Source of the DNA: Faecalicatena fissicatena
GTDB taxonomy: Bacteria > Bacillota > Clostridia > Lachnospirales > Lachnospiraceae
Reading direction: 5' to 3'
Length of the DNA stretch: 19,573 bases
Assembly (NCBI GenBank): GCA_001028025.1
Contig: LDAQ01000117.1
Span: 1-19,573, forward strand
Shown here piece by piece: positions 1 to 9,600 of this stretch. Every line of letters starts with the position of its first letter. Within the stretch, counting starts at the first letter, position 1. The notes below the pieces were generated by a model. The model ran no database searches, was not told the DNA's origin, and saw nothing but the letters and a program-made list of their open reading frames with translations. The position numbers were made by a program, and so were the translations under genes.

Positions 1-123
1 GGAAATCCGCAAAATCAGCGCGAAAAAAGCTGCTTCCGAAGCAGCTTTTTAGAACACCTGAGCCGCTTAATCATCAGATTAAGCGGTGAATGTGTTCGGT
101 TCACGCTGATTTTGCGGATTTCC
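1..123. repeat. Nested inverted-repeat element with three-way-junction fold, downstream of xdh
   Basis: The outer arms are a perfect 20-bp inverted repeat, GGAAATCCGCAAAATCAGCG at 1-20 and its complement at 104-123. Inside lie two independent hairpins. One has 13-bp arms at 24-36 and 38-50. The other is a 10-bp perfect stem at 63-72/77-86 with an ATCA loop, extended by GAACAC/GTGTTC at 52-57/92-97. Folded as RNA or cruciform DNA this gives a three-way junction. It lies about 130 bp past the leftward operon's last stop codon, so it is transcribed unless termination occurs earlier. The left arm starts at base 1 and may extend outside the window. It could be a dispersed intergenic repeat, a complex terminator or a processed 3' structure. 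The sequence alone does not decide. Confidence 0.75.
24..50. terminator. Bidirectional intrinsic terminator hairpin
   Basis: A 13-bp perfect stem (A5-GCTGCTTC paired with GAAGCAGC-T5) with a single central base. Read leftward, a GC-rich stem is followed by six T residues, the classic intrinsic terminator layout for the operon ending with xdh. Read rightward it also has a T tract, so it could stop transcription from outside the window. It is nested inside the larger 1-123 element. Confidence 0.7.
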
Positions 124-253
124 TCTTACTGCTGCTTGGCGCAGCGGCTGTATTTCCAACAGGACAGGTGTTTTTCACAGTCCGTCCCGGCTCACGGTAA
201 GCGCCCCCCCTTCGTCCGCTCCCGAGTCTAAAGCTCGTGAGCTAAATCCCAAT
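124..253. other. Intergenic spacer after xdh
   Basis: No coding region is visible. Read leftward, the first structure after the xdh stop is a 9-bp stem with one mismatch (215-241 approximately, GCTCACGAG/CTCGGGAGC) that lacks a following T tract, so it is a poor terminator. A run of seven C (G on the transcript strand) lies close by. Confidence 0.4.
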
Positions 254-2809
254 TTATTTTTTCTTTACGTAGGGGGTTCCCTGCAGCGGAAGAACCGTCT
301 GGAATTCTCCGCTTAGTTTATAGTAAGCTCCTGCAACTGCCGGGGCCGTCGGAATGGATGTGATCTCACCAATTCCGATTGCGCCGTATCCCACGTCCAC
401 GCCCGGTTTTTCCACGATAAGAGAAACAAGTTCCGGTACCTTATCCGCCTTAAACAATCCCAGTGTACCGAATCTGGACACCGGATATCCGTCCTTAATC
501 TCATATCTTTCTGTCAGAGCATATCCCATGCCCATCACGACACCGCCTTCAATCTGGCCCTCTACACTGACCGGGTTTACCGCTTTCCCAACATCATGGG
601 CCGCTGCCATTTTTTTGACCGTACCATCCTCATTCAGGACACAGACCTGTGTCGCGTAGCCATAGGCCACATGGGACACAGGGTTCGGTACATCGCTGCC
701 CATCTTATCCGTCTTTGCCAGATACTCGCCGTAGTAGTCTTTTCCTTCCAAAACCTCCAGAGACTGCCCTTTCAAATCTTCTTTCAGGTTCTCTGATGCC
801 CGCTTTGCAGCCTCTCCGGTAACCAGTGTCTGCCGGGAGCCCGAAGTTGTTCCTGAGTCCGGGGAATTGGAGGTGTTTGGCTGACAGTACTTTATCCGGT
901 CCACCGGCAGGCCGGTTGTCTCGGATACCACCTGAGTCAGTACGGTTCCCAATCCCTGACCGATGCAGGATGCGCCCGCATGGATTTGTACCTTTCCGTC
1001 TTTTACCAGCAGGCGGCACCGTCCCCAGTCGGGCAGTCCCACGCCTACTCCCGCATTTTTCATGGCACAGGCAATTCCAGCATAAGGTTCGCTTTCATAA
1101 AGCTCTTTTACGGCTTCCAGTGTCTCCGCCACACCCGTGGAACCGTCGGCAATCTGCCCGTTCGGGAGCACCTGCCCCGGACGGATGGCATTACGGTAAC
1201 GGATCTCCCACGGAGAAATACCCACCATCTCTGCCAGCAGGTCCAGATTGCGTTCTGAACCAAAGCAGGTCTGGGTTACACCGAATCCTCTGAATGCTCC
1301 AGCCGGTGGATTATTGGTATATACTGCTTTTCCGTCTATATCTATCACCTGAAAATTGTATGGCCCGGCGGCATGCGTACAGGCGCGCTGGAGTACGGGG
1401 CCGCCCAGAGATGCATACGCCCCTGTATCCGATACGACAACAGCCTTCATGGCAGTCAACATGCCGTTCTCATCGCAGGCCGTTGTAATGTCCATCCACA
1501 TCGGATGGCGCTTCGGATGGACCACAATACTCTCCTGCCTGGACAGCTTTACTTTCACAATCCGCTTCGTCAGATATGCCAGAAGCGCCGCGTGATGCTG
1601 GACACTGACATCCTCTTTTCCACCGAAACCGCCCCCAACCAGTTTGTTTTCCACAATGACTTTTTCTGGCGGAAGGCCCAGCATGATACAGCACTCATGC
1701 TGGGTATCGTATGTACCCTGATCTGTAGAATAAATAAATACTCCGTCATCAAATGGCATGGCAACCGCACACTCCGGCTCCAGGAAGGCGTGCTCGGTCC
1801 AGGGAGTTTCATAGTGTTTTGTTACCTTATACTTTGATTTTGCAATCACCTCATCCGCATTTCCCCGGACCAGGTGCTCGTGTGCCAGGACATTTCCTGA
1901 TGCATGGACAAGCGGGGCGTCCTCTTTCATGGCATCAAATGGACTGAGCACCGGTTCCTGCACTTCATAATCTACCTTTACAAGGCTCTTCGCCCGCTCA
2001 AGGATCTCTGGTGTCTCCGCTGCCACAAGGCAGATCGCATCTCCAAGGTAATGGGTGGTTTTGCCCACCGGAATCATGGTATCCCAGTCCTGTTTCAAAT
2101 GTCCGACTTTTACCTGCCCTGGTATATCTTCTGCGGTAAAGACGCCGATTACACCTTCCAGCGCTTTTGCCTCCTCTGCATGAATCGCCAGTACCTTTGC
2201 CCTTGGATACTCGGAACGGACTGCGCTTCCATAGATCATGCCGTCAAGATATATATCATCCGGATATTCTCCGGTTCCCAATACCTTTTCCTTCGCATCA
2301 ATCCTCTGGATTGCTTCGCCTACCAGCGCAACGCCGCTGTTGTCCGTAACGGACAGATTTTCCCGGAATATCCTGGCACTGAGAAGGATTCCTTCGATGA
2401 TCTTCTTATACCCTGTGCACCGGCAGATGTTATTGCGGATCGCCGCCGTCACTTCCAGGCGGGTGGGATCCGGATTCACATCGATCAGACCTTTTGCACA
2501 CATAACCATGCCGGGAATACAGAAACCGCACTGAACGGCGCCTGCTGTACCAAAGGCGTAGGCATACACTTCTTTTTCTCTTTCGCTCAATCCCTCAACC
2601 GTAACGATTGATTTTCCCTCCATCTTGGAAATCATGGGAATACAGGCGCGTGTTGTCTTTCCGTCAACCAGAATGGTACAGGTACCGCAGGCTCCCTGGC
2701 TGCACCCGTCTTTGACGGATGTCAGGCGAAGGTCATCCCGCAGGAACCGCATCAGCTTTTTATCCTGCTCTGTCTGATAATCCTTCCCATTTACATGAAC
2801 TGTAAACAT
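254..2809 (-). CDS. xdh: Selenium-dependent xanthine dehydrogenase type molybdenum hydroxylase, Fe-S and Mo domains fused
   Basis: This 851-aa protein likely hydroxylates a purine (xanthine or a related heterocycle) at a molybdopterin centre in the cytoplasm. Residues 1-150 carry two 2Fe-2S clusters: C36, C41, C44, C56 (plant-ferredoxin type) and C94, C97, C129, C131. The molybdopterin catalytic region fills about 165-851, with GGGFGGK at 392-398, AFRGFG at 505-510, GQG at 617-619 and the expected catalytic glutamate E815 in GIGE. There is no FAD domain and no FAD-subunit gene nearby, unlike E. coli, where ygfM precedes xdhD. No in-frame UGA is present, so selenium, if used, would be the labile cofactor type. 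The start has AAGGAAGG upstream. It is last in the leftward operon, 42 nt after the maturation fusion gene. Family assignment is firm; substrate is inferred from context. Confidence 0.93.
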   Translation of the reverse strand: MFTVHVNGKDYQTEQDKKLMRFLRDDLRLTSVKDGCSQGACGTCTILVDGKTTRACIPMISKMEGKSIVTVEGLSEREKEVYAYAFGTAGAVQCGFCIPGMVMCAKGLIDVNPDPTRLEVTAAIRNNICRCTGYKKIIEGILLSARIFRENLSVTDNSGVALVGEAIQRIDAKEKVLGTGEYPDDIYLDGMIYGSAVRSEYPRAKVLAIHAEEAKALEGVIGVFTAEDIPGQVKVGHLKQDWDTMIPVGKTTHYLGDAICLVAAETPEILERAKSLVKVDYEVQEPVLSPFDAMKEDAPLVHASGNVLAHEHLVRGNADEVIAKSKYKVTKHYETPWTEHAFLEPECAVAMPFDDGVFIYSTDQGTYDTQHECCIMLGLPPEKVIVENKLVGGGFGGKEDVSVQHHAALLAYLTKRIVKVKLSRQESIVVHPKRHPMWMDITTACDENGMLTAMKAVVVSDTGAYASLGGPVLQRACTHAAGPYNFQVIDIDGKAVYTNNPPAGAFRGFGVTQTCFGSERNLDLLAEMVGISPWEIRYRNAIRPGQVLPNGQIADGSTGVAETLEAVKELYESEPYAGIACAMKNAGVGVGLPDWGRCRLLVKDGKVQIHAGASCIGQGLGTVLTQVVSETTGLPVDRIKYCQPNTSNSPDSGTTSGSRQTLVTGEAAKRASENLKEDLKGQSLEVLEGKDYYGEYLAKTDKMGSDVPNPVSHVAYGYATQVCVLNEDGTVKKMAAAHDVGKAVNPVSVEGQIEGGVVMGMGYALTERYEIKDGYPVSRFGTLGLFKADKVPELVSLIVEKPGVDVGYGAIGIGEITSIPTAPAVAGAYYKLSGEFQTVLPLQGTPYVKKK

Positions 2810-2851
2810 ATACTACCTTCCTTTCCCCGGAAACTTCCGCTTCCCGGAACT

Positions 2852-4210
2852 TTATTCTGAAAGATCTGACCTGAAGTCTATATCTTTTAATTCTGTTTCA
2901 TATGCCTCTACGTATCTCACTTTGTCCTGCAGACCGGACATGATCTGCCGGCCGCCATTGTCTCCGGAAAGTTCCCTGAGATCCCTGAAAAACTTTTTAT
3001 CCCAGAGAACCGGATTGCCCGGACGCCCCCTGTGGCATGCACTGATGATCTGCCCTCTGTGCAGATCCGCTGTATTCAGGATCCTCTGGATCGTGGCCGG
3101 ATTCAGGTTGGGCTGGTCACACACACAGAAGAGAATCCCCTGAATATCCGGAAACTGTTCTGTGCATGCTTCTGTTCCAAGCCGGACAGAGCGGGAAAGT
3201 CCCAGTTCCGGCTCTTTATTACTGACAGTCCTCATACGCAGAAGCTTTGCTTTTTCTTCTATTTCTTTATATCCTGTCACGATAAACGCCGGAAAATCTC
3301 CTAATGCACTGATTTTATCCAGCATATATTCAAACATTGGCCTGCCTGCGACTTGTGCAAGCAGCTTGTTTTCCCCAAACCGCACGCTTTTCCCTGCTGC
3401 CAGCACAACAATTGCATATTTCCCCCGCATATGTTCATGCCTGGTTACTGCTTCCAGCACCCCGCCGCCAACGGCCCTTGCCTTGTCAGAAATAGTAAAG
3501 CAGTGATTTGATTCGCAGCGTGCGTCTATATCTCCTATTTTCAACCCTTCTTTTACATTGACACCGGGCTGAAGCATTCCTCTGACGATTCCGCTCATCT
3601 GGGCATATACTTCTTTCCCCCCGGTAACCGCAACTGCCTGCCCCTTCTCCACCACATCCCCAATGGCTGCCAGCGGCTGCATCTCCCCGCCGCCTGCGGC
3701 ACGGATCAGCCGTTCAGTCGTATAACCCCAGACATTTCCCGGAACTCCGGTGTTCGGGATCGCACTGCCATCATATATGATGTCTCCAAGCGTGTGCCCT
3801 CTTTTTGTTTCCACAACACAGTTGCAGTCAATTCCCGCAGTAAATCCAGGACCCACTCCTATGACAAATGGAGCATCTGTTATCTTTGTTCCGGTATTTC
3901 TTTTTGCCAGAATTGCATCCACAATTACATCCGGCTGAAAATCAGCGGCTATTTTGGCATCTGCGTCCACTATTACCGCAATATCCCCATCTGCCAGAAT
4001 GTCTTTTGCCTCCTTCTCTGAATGTACAAGAACGCCTTTCATGTCCTCCACGACAGCCGTTCCTTCATAGACCGCCCTGGACAGAGCCGCCATTCTCCGT
4101 ACAGTCAGTGGGACTGCAATTTCTGTCATGATGATCTGATGTCCGCTGTGATACAGGCGCGAGGCGATTCCTGTTGCCAGATCCCCCGCTCCCTTGATTA
4201 GTATTTTCAT
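2852..4210 (-). CDS. yqeB: YqeB-type accessory protein fused to MocA/YgfJ-type nucleotidyltransferase
   Basis: A 452-aa fusion of two cofactor-maturation proteins that are separate genes (yqeB and ygfJ) in E. coli. Residues 1 to about 260 match the YqeB family of the selenium-dependent molybdenum hydroxylase system, with an N-terminal GAGDLATG nucleotide-binding-like motif (7-14). Residues about 264-450 form a MobA-like NTP transferase with LAAGKSVRFG (270-279), K282, CDQP (364-367) and the usual C-terminal DID..SDL. By family, the C-terminal half would attach CMP or a similar nucleotide to molybdopterin; the role of the YqeB half is not biochemically settled. The start overlaps the yqeC stop as ATGA, indicating translational coupling. 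Both halves look intact, so this is a real fusion rather than a frameshift artefact. Confidence 0.9.
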   Translation of the reverse strand: MKILIKGAGDLATGIASRLYHSGHQIIMTEIAVPLTVRRMAALSRAVYEGTAVVEDMKGVLVHSEKEAKDILADGDIAVIVDADAKIAADFQPDVIVDAILAKRNTGTKITDAPFVIGVGPGFTAGIDCNCVVETKRGHTLGDIIYDGSAIPNTGVPGNVWGYTTERLIRAAGGGEMQPLAAIGDVVEKGQAVAVTGGKEVYAQMSGIVRGMLQPGVNVKEGLKIGDIDARCESNHCFTISDKARAVGGGVLEAVTRHEHMRGKYAIVVLAAGKSVRFGENKLLAQVAGRPMFEYMLDKISALGDFPAFIVTGYKEIEEKAKLLRMRTVSNKEPELGLSRSVRLGTEACTEQFPDIQGILFCVCDQPNLNPATIQRILNTADLHRGQIISACHRGRPGNPVLWDKKFFRDLRELSGDNGGRQIMSGLQDKVRYVEAYETELKDIDFRSDLSE

Positions 4211-4962
4211 CTCTGTGTCTGCCTTCCTCCTGCTGTTACTGTGATTTTTGCAAATCCCTGGTGCTCTGCCAGTCTGCAGATCTCCAGTGCCTGCTCCTCT
4301 TCTCTCAGGCCATCAGCCTTGTTCAGAACAAGCCTGTAAGACATATGGGGCATTATATTCTTCTTTCCGGCCCGGCTGTCCAGTGCCAGCTTTGCGATGT
4401 CTCTTGGGCAGACCCGATCCGTTTTCTGCTTGTTCAGCAGTCCGGCGGCAATTTCTGACCGAAAACATACTTCTTCCAGCGGCTTTCCAAGACTGTCAAG
4501 TCCGCAGATATTGATTACATGTGTGGTCTCCGGGAGCAGTATCGGCTCATGGGAAGCCGGAACCTTCATTGGTAATTTTTTTGCACCGTCCGCCTCAATC
4601 AGCAGCGGGTATCCCAGTTCCAGAACCCCATTTAGAAATTCACGGGAAGGTGATTTCATTTTTCCATCACTGGCGGGCAGTCCCAGCCAGACCATGCCTT
4701 CCGATTCCAGGATTTTCCCGAGCCTCTCTATCGAGGGCTCCAGCAGAAACCAGGGGGCTTTCCCTGCCATCATATGGGTAGTTGTTGTCACAATTACTCT
4801 TCTGCCCCCCCGTAGATACTCTCCCGCCATCTGTGTGATCAGGGTTGTTTTGCCTCCGGCGCCTGTGAATGAGATAACCGGATTTGCTGTTTTTTCTATA
4901 TTTAATGCTTCCAGAAGGGAAGGACACTGCTCAAGTGCGCCCTTCCGATATGCTTTTATCAT
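4207..4962 (-). CDS. yqeC: YqeC, accessory protein for selenium-dependent hydroxylases (P-loop)
   Basis: 251 aa. An N-terminal P-loop GAGGKTT (34-40), a conserved EADGAKKLPMKVP block (123-135) and an NKAD motif (214-217) identify the YqeC family, which travels with selenium-dependent molybdenum hydroxylases. Family members are putative NTPases involved in cofactor insertion or activation; the exact reaction is unknown. Its last bases overlap the next gene by 4 nt (ATGA), so the two maturation genes are probably translated together. The start at 4962 is supported by GAAGGG about six bases upstream. It is separated from hydA by 92 bp that hold an inverted-repeat element, the only large break in this half of the operon apart from the hydA leader. 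Confidence 0.9.
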   Translation of the reverse strand: MIKAYRKGALEQCPSLLEALNIEKTANPVISFTGAGGKTTLITQMAGEYLRGGRRVIVTTTTHMMAGKAPWFLLEPSIERLGKILESEGMVWLGLPASDGKMKSPSREFLNGVLELGYPLLIEADGAKKLPMKVPASHEPILLPETTHVINICGLDSLGKPLEEVCFRSEIAAGLLNKQKTDRVCPRDIAKLALDSRAGKKNIMPHMSYRLVLNKADGLREEEQALEICRLAEHQGFAKITVTAGGRQTQR

Positions 4963-4978
4963 ATGCTGCCCTTCTTAT

Positions 4979-5063
4979 GATTCTAAGATGTTACTGTTCA
5001 CACCCTCCGGGCGTGCACAGTAACGGAGTGCACGGCACGGTCTGAACAGTAACTCTAAGATTC
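4979..5063. repeat. Inverted-repeat element between hydA and yqeC
   Basis: Arms GTTACTGTTCA (4990-5000) and TGAACAGTAAC (5043-5053) are perfect, and imperfect pairing extends outward through GATTCTAAGA/TCTAAGATTC to 4979 and 5063. A second stem CGTGCAC/GTGCACG (about 5012-5018/5028-5034) sits in the loop, and the octamer ACAGTAAC occurs three times counting both strands. The right arm covers the hydA stop codon. The layout resembles a dispersed intergenic repeat or an RNA-processing hairpin that could set different transcript levels for hydA and yqeC. No T tract follows the stem in the direction of transcription, so it is not a standard terminator. Confidence 0.65.
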
Positions 5064-6443
5064 TTCGTCTTCTTTCTTAACGCCATGCCTTACATACTGA
5101 CCGGCATTTTCTATTTGTATTTCACCATTTTCGGCTACCAGCCGGCCACGCAGAAATACTTTCTCCGCCCTGCCTTTTATCCTGGTGCCTTCCATGGGGC
5201 AATAGTCAATATTGGTCTTCTGTGTCTCTTTTGACAGGATCCATTCTGTCTCCGGGTTCCATACTACAATATCTGCATCGCTTCCCGGAGAAAGCGTTCC
5301 TTTCCGGGGATACATACGGTATAGTTTTGCCGGATTCTCGGACAGATATTTACACATCTGTTCTATAGTGATATGTCCTTCGTTTACTCCGAACTGATAG
5401 ATCAGGCCCGGGCGCTCTTCTCCGCCGGGCATTCCGCACGGTGTCAGAGAGAAGTCTTCGCTTCCCGCACTCTTCTGCTCAAGGTTAAAACTGCAGTGGT
5501 CCGTACAGATTGTCTGGATCCTGCCTTCTGAAAGTGCCCTCCAGAGAACTTCCTGATTCTTCTTCCTGCGCAGCGGAGGTGCAATCATGTATTTTCTGCC
5601 CTCTCCGTCGGGCAGGGAATATTTGCTGTCATCCATGAGGAGATACTGAGGACAGGTTTCTACATAAACGGTCTGCCCTTCCTCTCTGGCACGCTGGATT
5701 TCCCGGTAGCCTTCTGCGGAACTCAGGTGCACCACGATGACCGGTGTGTCCACGCATTTTGCTATTTTCAGCAGACGGTTGATGGCCTCTGCCTCTGCCG
5801 CCGGCGGGCGCGTTCCAGGATAATCCGAAACATCTCTGCGGTTTCCTTTTTTCTGCAGTACTTCTACCAGCCTTGCATCTATGATTCCCTTATTTTCACA
5901 ATGTACTCCTGCAATTCCACCCAGTTCTTTGAGACGGGACAGTATTTCGTACATGGTCTTGTCATCAACTATCATGTTGTCGTATGTCATATACAGTTTG
6001 AAAGAAGAGATTCCTTCCGCCACAACCTGCTCCAGTTCACGGCTGACGTCCTGGTTCCAGTCGGAAAGAGCCAGGTGGAACGCATAATCGCAGGAAGACT
6101 GCCCGTCCGCTTTTCTATGCCAGTTGTCCAGAGCCTCGGCCAGCGTTTCACCCTTATTCTGTGTCGCAAAATCTATGATGCAGGTGGTTCCTCCCGCAAT
6201 CTCTGCCTTTGTTCCGGTGTCAAATTTGTCTGCCGTTATGGTGTTGCTGACTTCCAGGGCCATATGGGTATGTGCATCAATAAATCCCGGGAAGAGGTAT
6301 TTTCCCCGGACGTCCTCAAGCTCAGCGTCCCTGAATTCCAGATTTTCACCGACTGCCAGAATCTTTTCGCCCTTTACCAGGATGTCAAGTTCTTTCAGCC
6401 CTTCGCCGCTTACAATGATTCCGCCTTTAAATAAACGTTTCAT
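5055..6443 (-). CDS. hydA: Dihydropyrimidinase / D-hydantoinase family amidohydrolase
   Basis: A 462-aa cyclic-amide hydrolase of the amidohydrolase superfamily, counterpart of E. coli HyuA/YgeZ. Counting from two codons upstream (464-aa version), the binuclear metal site is visible as HTH (H60, H62), the carbamylated lysine in SFKLYMTYD (K151), H183, H241 and D317. It should open a hydantoin or dihydropyrimidine-like ring to an N-carbamoyl amino acid. In this operon it most likely acts on a purine-derived ring intermediate. I place the start at 6443 because AGAAGGA lies six bases upstream of it; the in-frame ATG at 6449 directly abuts that Shine-Dalgarno. It is preceded by a 167-bp gap with a GC-rich hairpin, and its stop lies within an inverted repeat. 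Family certain, physiological substrate inferred. Confidence 0.92.
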   Translation of the reverse strand: MKRLFKGGIIVSGEGLKELDILVKGEKILAVGENLEFRDAELEDVRGKYLFPGFIDAHTHMALEVSNTITADKFDTGTKAEIAGGTTCIIDFATQNKGETLAEALDNWHRKADGQSSCDYAFHLALSDWNQDVSRELEQVVAEGISSFKLYMTYDNMIVDDKTMYEILSRLKELGGIAGVHCENKGIIDARLVEVLQKKGNRRDVSDYPGTRPPAAEAEAINRLLKIAKCVDTPVIVVHLSSAEGYREIQRAREEGQTVYVETCPQYLLMDDSKYSLPDGEGRKYMIAPPLRRKKNQEVLWRALSEGRIQTICTDHCSFNLEQKSAGSEDFSLTPCGMPGGEERPGLIYQFGVNEGHITIEQMCKYLSENPAKLYRMYPRKGTLSPGSDADIVVWNPETEWILSKETQKTNIDYCPMEGTRIKGRAEKVFLRGRLVAENGEIQIENAGQYVRHGVKKEDEES

Positions 6444-6466
6444 AACCATTCCTTCTTTCTGTCTGT

Positions 6467-6491
6467 GCAGGGGCCAGTTTTTTGCCCCTGC
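6467..6491. other. Stem-loop in the hydA leader
   Basis: GCAGGGGC and GCCCCTGC form an 8-bp perfect GC-rich stem with a 9-nt loop, ending about 10 nt upstream of the hydA Shine-Dalgarno. On the transcript strand no T tract follows. It may act as an mRNA stability or processing element, or tune hydA translation. Confidence 0.5.
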
Positions 6492-6616
6492 CTGCTGTCC
6501 TGTTACTTTCCTGTTCGTCCTGTTGCCTTCTTTTTTAACTGTATCTGCTTTTTCGTGCGCTGCCCCATTGTGATTCCGCCTTATGACGCAGAGAGCAGGT
6601 GCTGATTGCTGAATTA

Positions 6617-9600
6617 TTATTTGACGTACTGTCCCAGAAGGTACGGATAATCTCTGACAACAGTTTCAATCAGCTGCTGCAGTCCTTCCGGAAGTTTTGT
6701 CTCTTCTCCCTTAGTCCAGGTAAAGGTATCGCCCAGGTATCTTACCCTGCATACTGCTTTTTCTCTGTCCATAACCGCAAAGCCCTGATTCTTGCTGTCT
6801 TCCAGGTCTTTTTCTCCAGCAAACAGGGTAAATTTATCCAGATAAGGTGCGCTTTCATATGGGCAGAAGCTCTTGCAGTTTCCGCATTCGTTGCACATAT
6901 AGTCTACGTGGATAATCTGATGTTTTGCCATGCCAGGCACCCGGATGGCGATATTCGCACGGTTTGGACATACTTCCACACAGTTTTCGCAGATGGTAGA
7001 GCATCCAAGGCAGCGCTCTGTCTCTGTCTTTCTGGTCTCCGTATCTCTCAGGATACCACGGCGGCTGTAAACCTTTTCTTCGTCCGCCTGTTTGTCAAAG
7101 TCTTTTGCAAGGCTTTGCCCAATCACAGCCTCTGCTGCTTTTCTGCCGTCCCGGATGCCTTCCACTACCGTTGCAGGGCCGCCCAGGCCGTCCCCTACTA
7201 CATAGATGCCTTCCAGATTTGTCTCGCAGGTATCTTCCCGAACCATTGCTTTTCCACGCTCATTTACATGGATTCCGTTCGCCTCATACAGCTCACTCGG
7301 AACCTTTTCGCCTACGGCAACGATCACGGTGTCCGCCAGAACTTCCCTGGTCTCTTCTGTCTCTGTAACGCCTCTTCTGCCGGAATCATCGATATCTCCC
7401 AGTTTCATCACTCTGCAGATCAGCCTGCCGTTCTCCAGTCTGACAGGGGCCAGCAGTTCCTTGAATTCCACGCCGTCCTCCACTGCCATCAGCAGTTCTT
7501 CCTCGTCTGCCGGCATATAGCGTTTGGTTCTTCTGTAAACGAGAGAAACCGTTTCAACACCCTTCGTCCGTTTTGCGGCTCTGGCTGTATCCATTGCGGT
7601 ATTGCCTCCGCCGATGACAACCACATGTTTTCCGAGGTCCAGATCGCCGTCTTTTTCTTTAAATTCTCCCAGGAACTCCAGCGCATTCATCGTCTCGCCG
7701 GATTCCAGCTTCAGGATGCCCGGTTTGGATGCGCCGACTGCAAATATGACGGCTTCATATCCCTGCTCTTTTAACTGCTGTGCGCTTTCTATTTTCGTAT
7801 TATATTGAATATCAACGCCTGCCGCCGTGAGTATCTCAGCATCCTTGTGAATGGAACTTCCTGCAATTCTGAATTCCGGAATCACATGGCGTACGACTCC
7901 GCCCAGGGAATCGGTCTGTTCAAACAGGGTCACTTCCATGCCGCCTCTTCTCAGGAAATATGCTGCCGCCATACCCGCAGGGCCTCCGCCGATTACGGCG
8001 GCTTTTTTCTTCTCCGTCAGGGGCTTTTTCGTTACCTTTGACAGCCATGCCTCATAGCCATTTTCTGCGGCTTCCAGCTTCATGCCCCGGATATGTACGG
8101 GTTCTTCGTAAAAGTTGCGGGTACATTTGCTCATGCAGTTATGTGCACAGATTGTTCCAGTAATGAACGGCAGCGGGTTCTTCTCTGTAATGACCTCCAT
8201 TGCCTCCTCATATTTTCCGGCATTCACAAGCTGCAGGTATGTGGTAATGTCCTGGTGGATCGGGCAGCCTTCTTTGCACGGTGCAACGAAGCAGTCCAGA
8301 AGCGGAACTTCTTTTTTCATTTTGCGGGAAGGAAGGGGTTTGACTGCCTTCACATGGTGCAGGCTGACCTTTGCCGCCTCTGCCAGTGCTTTTGATCCCT
8401 CAATGCTTACGCCCCCGAATGTACCGCCCTCTGTTTCCAGTATGCGGGCGATCTGGCACATTCGCTGGTATCCGCCCGGCTTCAGCAGTGTTGTGGCAAC
8501 GGTCACCGGCCAGATGCCTGCGTCCACGATTCCCTTTATATTATAGAAATCGGCTCCGCCAGAGAATGAGATCCTCAGTTTTCCGCCGAACTCTTCCGCC
8601 AGCTTTGCAGCCAGTGAGATGGATAGCGGATACAGAGATTTTCCGGACATATACATTTCTTCGCTGGGAAGCTCGTTCTGTTTCACATCTACCGGGAATG
8701 TATTGGTGATCTTTACACCGAATTCCAGGTTTCTTTCCTCACATACTTTCATCAGGCGTGTGAGCATAGGCACGGCATCTTCGTACTGCAGGTCATCCCT
8801 GAAATGGAAATCCCCGAAGGCCACATAATCGTATCCCATCTCGTCCATGGTCTTTCTGGCAAATTCGTATCCTAATAAGGTAGGATTACATTTTATAAAG
8901 GTGTGGAAGCCCTTTTCTGTGATCAGGTACATCGCAATCTTCTCGATCTCCTGGGGAGGACATCCGTGCAGGGTGGAGATTGTGACGGAGTTGCAGATTT
9001 CTGAGGAAATACTCTCTATATCTTCCTTAGTCACTTTTGTAAATCTATCTGCGTGTTCCAGGAGATACGCTTTACATTCGCTGAAAATTGCAGAATCTTT
9101 TGCGTCTTTCATGGTATTCAGGAACTGGTCAATCTTTGGAGACTGGATGCCTTCCAAATCGTATCCAACACTGATATTAAACTGGAATCCGTCCATGCTG
9201 CCAAGTTCGAACTCCTTGGCCATCACCTTGAGCAGGAACCAAGCCTTAATGTATTCCTCCATTGCCTGCGGCACGTAAAGCTCCGTAGACCATTCGCAGT
9301 TATAGCACTCATCATCGGCCTTAATACACGGCTTATTCACGCACGCCGCCAATTCAGCGCCATCCATCACCTGCACCGTCTTCAGCTCAAAGAAGCGGCT
9401 TCCCGTATAATAAGCAGCCACAATATTCTGGGTCAGCTGCGTGTGCGGACCTGCTGCCGGGCCGACCGGCGTCTCCAGCGGACGTCCGAAAATCGTCCGG
9501 TTATACCGTGCATCTGCCTGATACGGAGCATGCTCTCCGAATACAGTCCCTGACTTCTCGCGCTCCGTCATAATCCAATCTACTAAATGCCCGAAAGACA

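Noticed and set aside
6599..7774. 391-codon open frame on the plus strand inside ygfK
   Set aside because: It is antisense to a clearly conserved 1001-aa protein, has no ribosome binding site or recognisable domain, and arises from codon bias. The same reasoning covers the long antisense frames opposite hydA (5727-6434), ygeW (14765-15742), arcC (16406-17449) and xdh (1904-2611).
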